From an uncultured Roseburia sp. (lineage in GTDB: Bacteria; Bacillota; Clostridia; Lachnospirales; Lachnospiraceae), in NCBI GenBank assembly GCA_947647505.1, contig CANSKO010000024.1, forward strand, positions 1 through 34,055: DNA of 34,055 nt. Reading direction: 5' to 3'. This document shows, piece by piece, positions 33,015 through 34,055 of this stretch. The notes under the pieces are model-generated. The model was not told where the DNA came from, ran no database searches, and worked only from the letters and a program-made list of their open reading frames with translations. Position 1 is the stretch's first letter, and each line of letters opens with the position of its first letter. Made by a program: the position numbers and the translations under genes.

Positions 33015-33095
33015 AATGATGTTGTATCATTTTAGTTGACACCTCATACGCAAGGAATTGATGTATAATCACAGAGAAATAAGGAGGCAACTAAG
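33015..33095. repeat. Left end of an IS3-family fragment
   Basis: A small palindrome AATGAT/ATCATT (33015-33031) is followed by GTTGACAC at 33035-33042, the same core as in the right-end sequence at 268-275. TATAAT at 33063-33068 and AAGGAGG lead into the transposase orfA at 33096. The exact end is not determined. Confidence 0.4.
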
Positions 33096-33224
33096 ATGGC
33101 AAAAGAACAACGGAAATATGACATGGAGTACAAAATTCAGGCGGTAAAGCTGGCAAAGGAAATTGGCGGAGCAAAAGCGGCTGCTGAATTAGGAATCCCT
33201 GAAAACACCTTGTATGCATGGATT
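33096..33224 (+). pseudogene. IS3-family transposase orfA, 5' fragment
   Basis: The first 43 codons encode the N-terminal HTH of an IS3 orfA (MAKEQRKYDMEYKIQAV, GGAKAAAELGIPENTLYAW). Homology stops at 33224, where antisense sequence of an IS256-type transposase begins. The frame runs on to 33479 only because it reads the opposite strand of that gene. An intact orfA would be about 100 residues. The style matches the orfB end at 1-245, so both could come from the same IS family. Confidence 0.8.
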
Positions 33225-33909
33225 GTTGTGATCCGCAGCAAATGCCTTGCGGTCTTTGTCTGCCACATATTTCATTGTATTACGCACCTGATGGACAATG
33301 CAGCGCTGATATTCCGTTTGAGGAAAGGCCGTGTTGATTGCCTCTTTTATTCCGGTCAGGCCATCGGCACAGATGATAAGGATATCTTTCACGCCGCGGT
33401 TTTTCAAGCTGTTCAATACGGGCAGCCAGCTTACGGATTACTCCATTATCCCGGGCTGAGTAATGAATCGCGTCAATGAACAGAACCGGATAGACCTCAT
33501 CCAAAGGGCGGTTCTGCCATTCTTCAATCTGCGGAAGCAGTTTGTCTTTAACATCAGAAATATCTTTCTGGCGTTTTTTTACAACCTGCGGTTCAAAAGC
33601 CGAGTTACGGTCCTGGGGAACATCGATTGTCATGGAACCGTAGCTGGTATTCACCTGTTTACGTTTTGTTCCATTTCTATAATCGGACTGGTCATCACGG
33701 TCGATCCGCTCTGATTTTGCGTATCCGGGATGATCATCCATTTCCGCCTCCATCATTTCTTTGATTGTCCCTCCCAGCAGATCTTTGAGGGCATCCTGAA
33801 TATCTTCAGTGGTCTCAATATCGTATTCCTGAAGGAGCTGCTGAATGATGGCACGCTTACCATCTGTCATTTGTACATGGTGTACTGGCTTCTTTTCTCT
33901 TTTTGCCAT
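33225..33909 (-). pseudogene. IS256-family (mutator) transposase, deleted and frameshifted
   Basis: On the minus strand, ATG at 33909 opens a typical IS256 transposase N terminus (IIQQLLQEYDIETTEDIQDAL, MMEAEMDDHPGYAKSER, FEPQVVKKRQKDIS). The catalytic region FIDAIHYS follows. At about 33425-33431 the frame changes and roughly 30 codons are missing between VIRKLAA and VLNSLKNRGVKDIL. The next frame then carries ICADGLTG (second catalytic aspartate) and EYQRCIVHQVRN up to FAADH, where the gene is cut at the IS3 junction. The C-terminal third with the catalytic glutamate is absent, so this is a dead copy. Confidence 0.88.
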
Positions 33910-34007
33910 AATTTTAGGCCTCCTATGATTTTGATTTTATCATAGAAGACCTAATCGTTCATTGCTTAAATAACTTTTACAGACTTTTTTTCATAGTCTC
34001 TGGAGGT
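33225..34007 (-). mobile_element. IS256-family element, truncated
   Basis: The element includes the transposase remnant and about 100 bases of upstream sequence. AGGAGG lies before the minus-strand start, with a CTATGAT/ATCATAG hairpin (33923-33945) over it. AGACTTTTTTTCATAGTCT at 33981-33999 is an inverted repeat near the likely terminal end. The other end has been lost at the IS3 junction. Confidence 0.55.
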
Positions 34008-34015
34008 TAAAGTGT

Positions 34016-34048
34016 AATCCCCTTGCAGCATTGTGCTGCAGGGGGATT
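34016..34048. repeat. Long hairpin at the right edge
   Basis: AATCCCCTTGCAGC (34016-34029) pairs with GCTGCAGGGGGATT (34035-34048) around ATTGT, 14 pairs with one wobble. No T-run follows on either strand within the window, so it is a poor terminator. It may be an IS target-site hairpin or the start of a regulatory element beyond the edge. Confidence 0.5.
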
Positions 34049-34055
34049 TAAACAC

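Noticed and set aside
1..34055. CRISPR array or cas genes
   Set aside because: No regularly spaced direct repeats and no Cas-like protein seen on either strand.

Overview
The window looks like chromosomal DNA of an anaerobic Clostridia bacterium, most likely a Lachnospiraceae. This rests on pyruvate:ferredoxin oxidoreductase, a PerR/rubrerythrin oxidative-stress locus, an L20-type leader ahead of infC-rpmI-rplT, ComEA/ComEC/HolA with a linked two-component system, strong AGGAGG ribosome binding sites, and Tn916/Tn1549-type accessory genes. The genus cannot be fixed from sequence alone.

Left edge (1-3.2 kb) is accessory DNA. It holds the 3' end of an IS3-family transposase with an in-frame stop, then a Tn916-family regulatory pair (small sigma-like protein plus HTH protein) without integrase or excisionase, then an AT-rich two-gene unit: a SIR2-like protein and an overlapping 111-residue protein of unknown family. 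This pair is the best candidate in the window for an undescribed anti-phage system.

The core (3.45-24.6 kb) is mostly housekeeping DNA. nifJ (PFOR) is followed by an operon perR - rubredoxin/glutamate-synthase-like FMN protein - rubrerythrin behind a perfect Per box; a BlaI/M56-peptidase pair with a palindromic operator and a strongly folded 5' UTR; a CPA1-type K+/H+ antiporter with TrkA_C domains; infC (ATT start)-rpmI-rplT behind an attenuator leader; galE; tRNA-Glu(CTC); an orphan phage-type lysin; and the block comEA - response regulator - histidine kinase - GerMN lipoprotein - comEC - holA.

From 24.6 to 27.4 kb a perfect consensus promoter drives a membrane-stress-like operon: an SPFH protein with five zinc ribbons and two further membrane proteins, one ending in a zinc ribbon. 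From 27.4 to 29.45 kb lies a remodelled sugar locus. Its first gene is a chimera of a ROK-type repressor HTH and the last helices of a GPH-family sugar transporter; its second is a PfkB-type fructokinase fused to a histidine-less HPr-like domain. The pair is flanked by two copies of a hairpin repeat that differ by compensatory changes.

The right edge (29.9-33.0 kb) carries a four-gene module with a different codon style: a SAM methyltransferase, a DedA/VTT-like membrane protein, and a VanR/VanS-type two-component system. The window ends in transposon debris: the 5' end of an IS3 orfA abutting a deleted, frameshifted IS256-family transposase on the minus strand.
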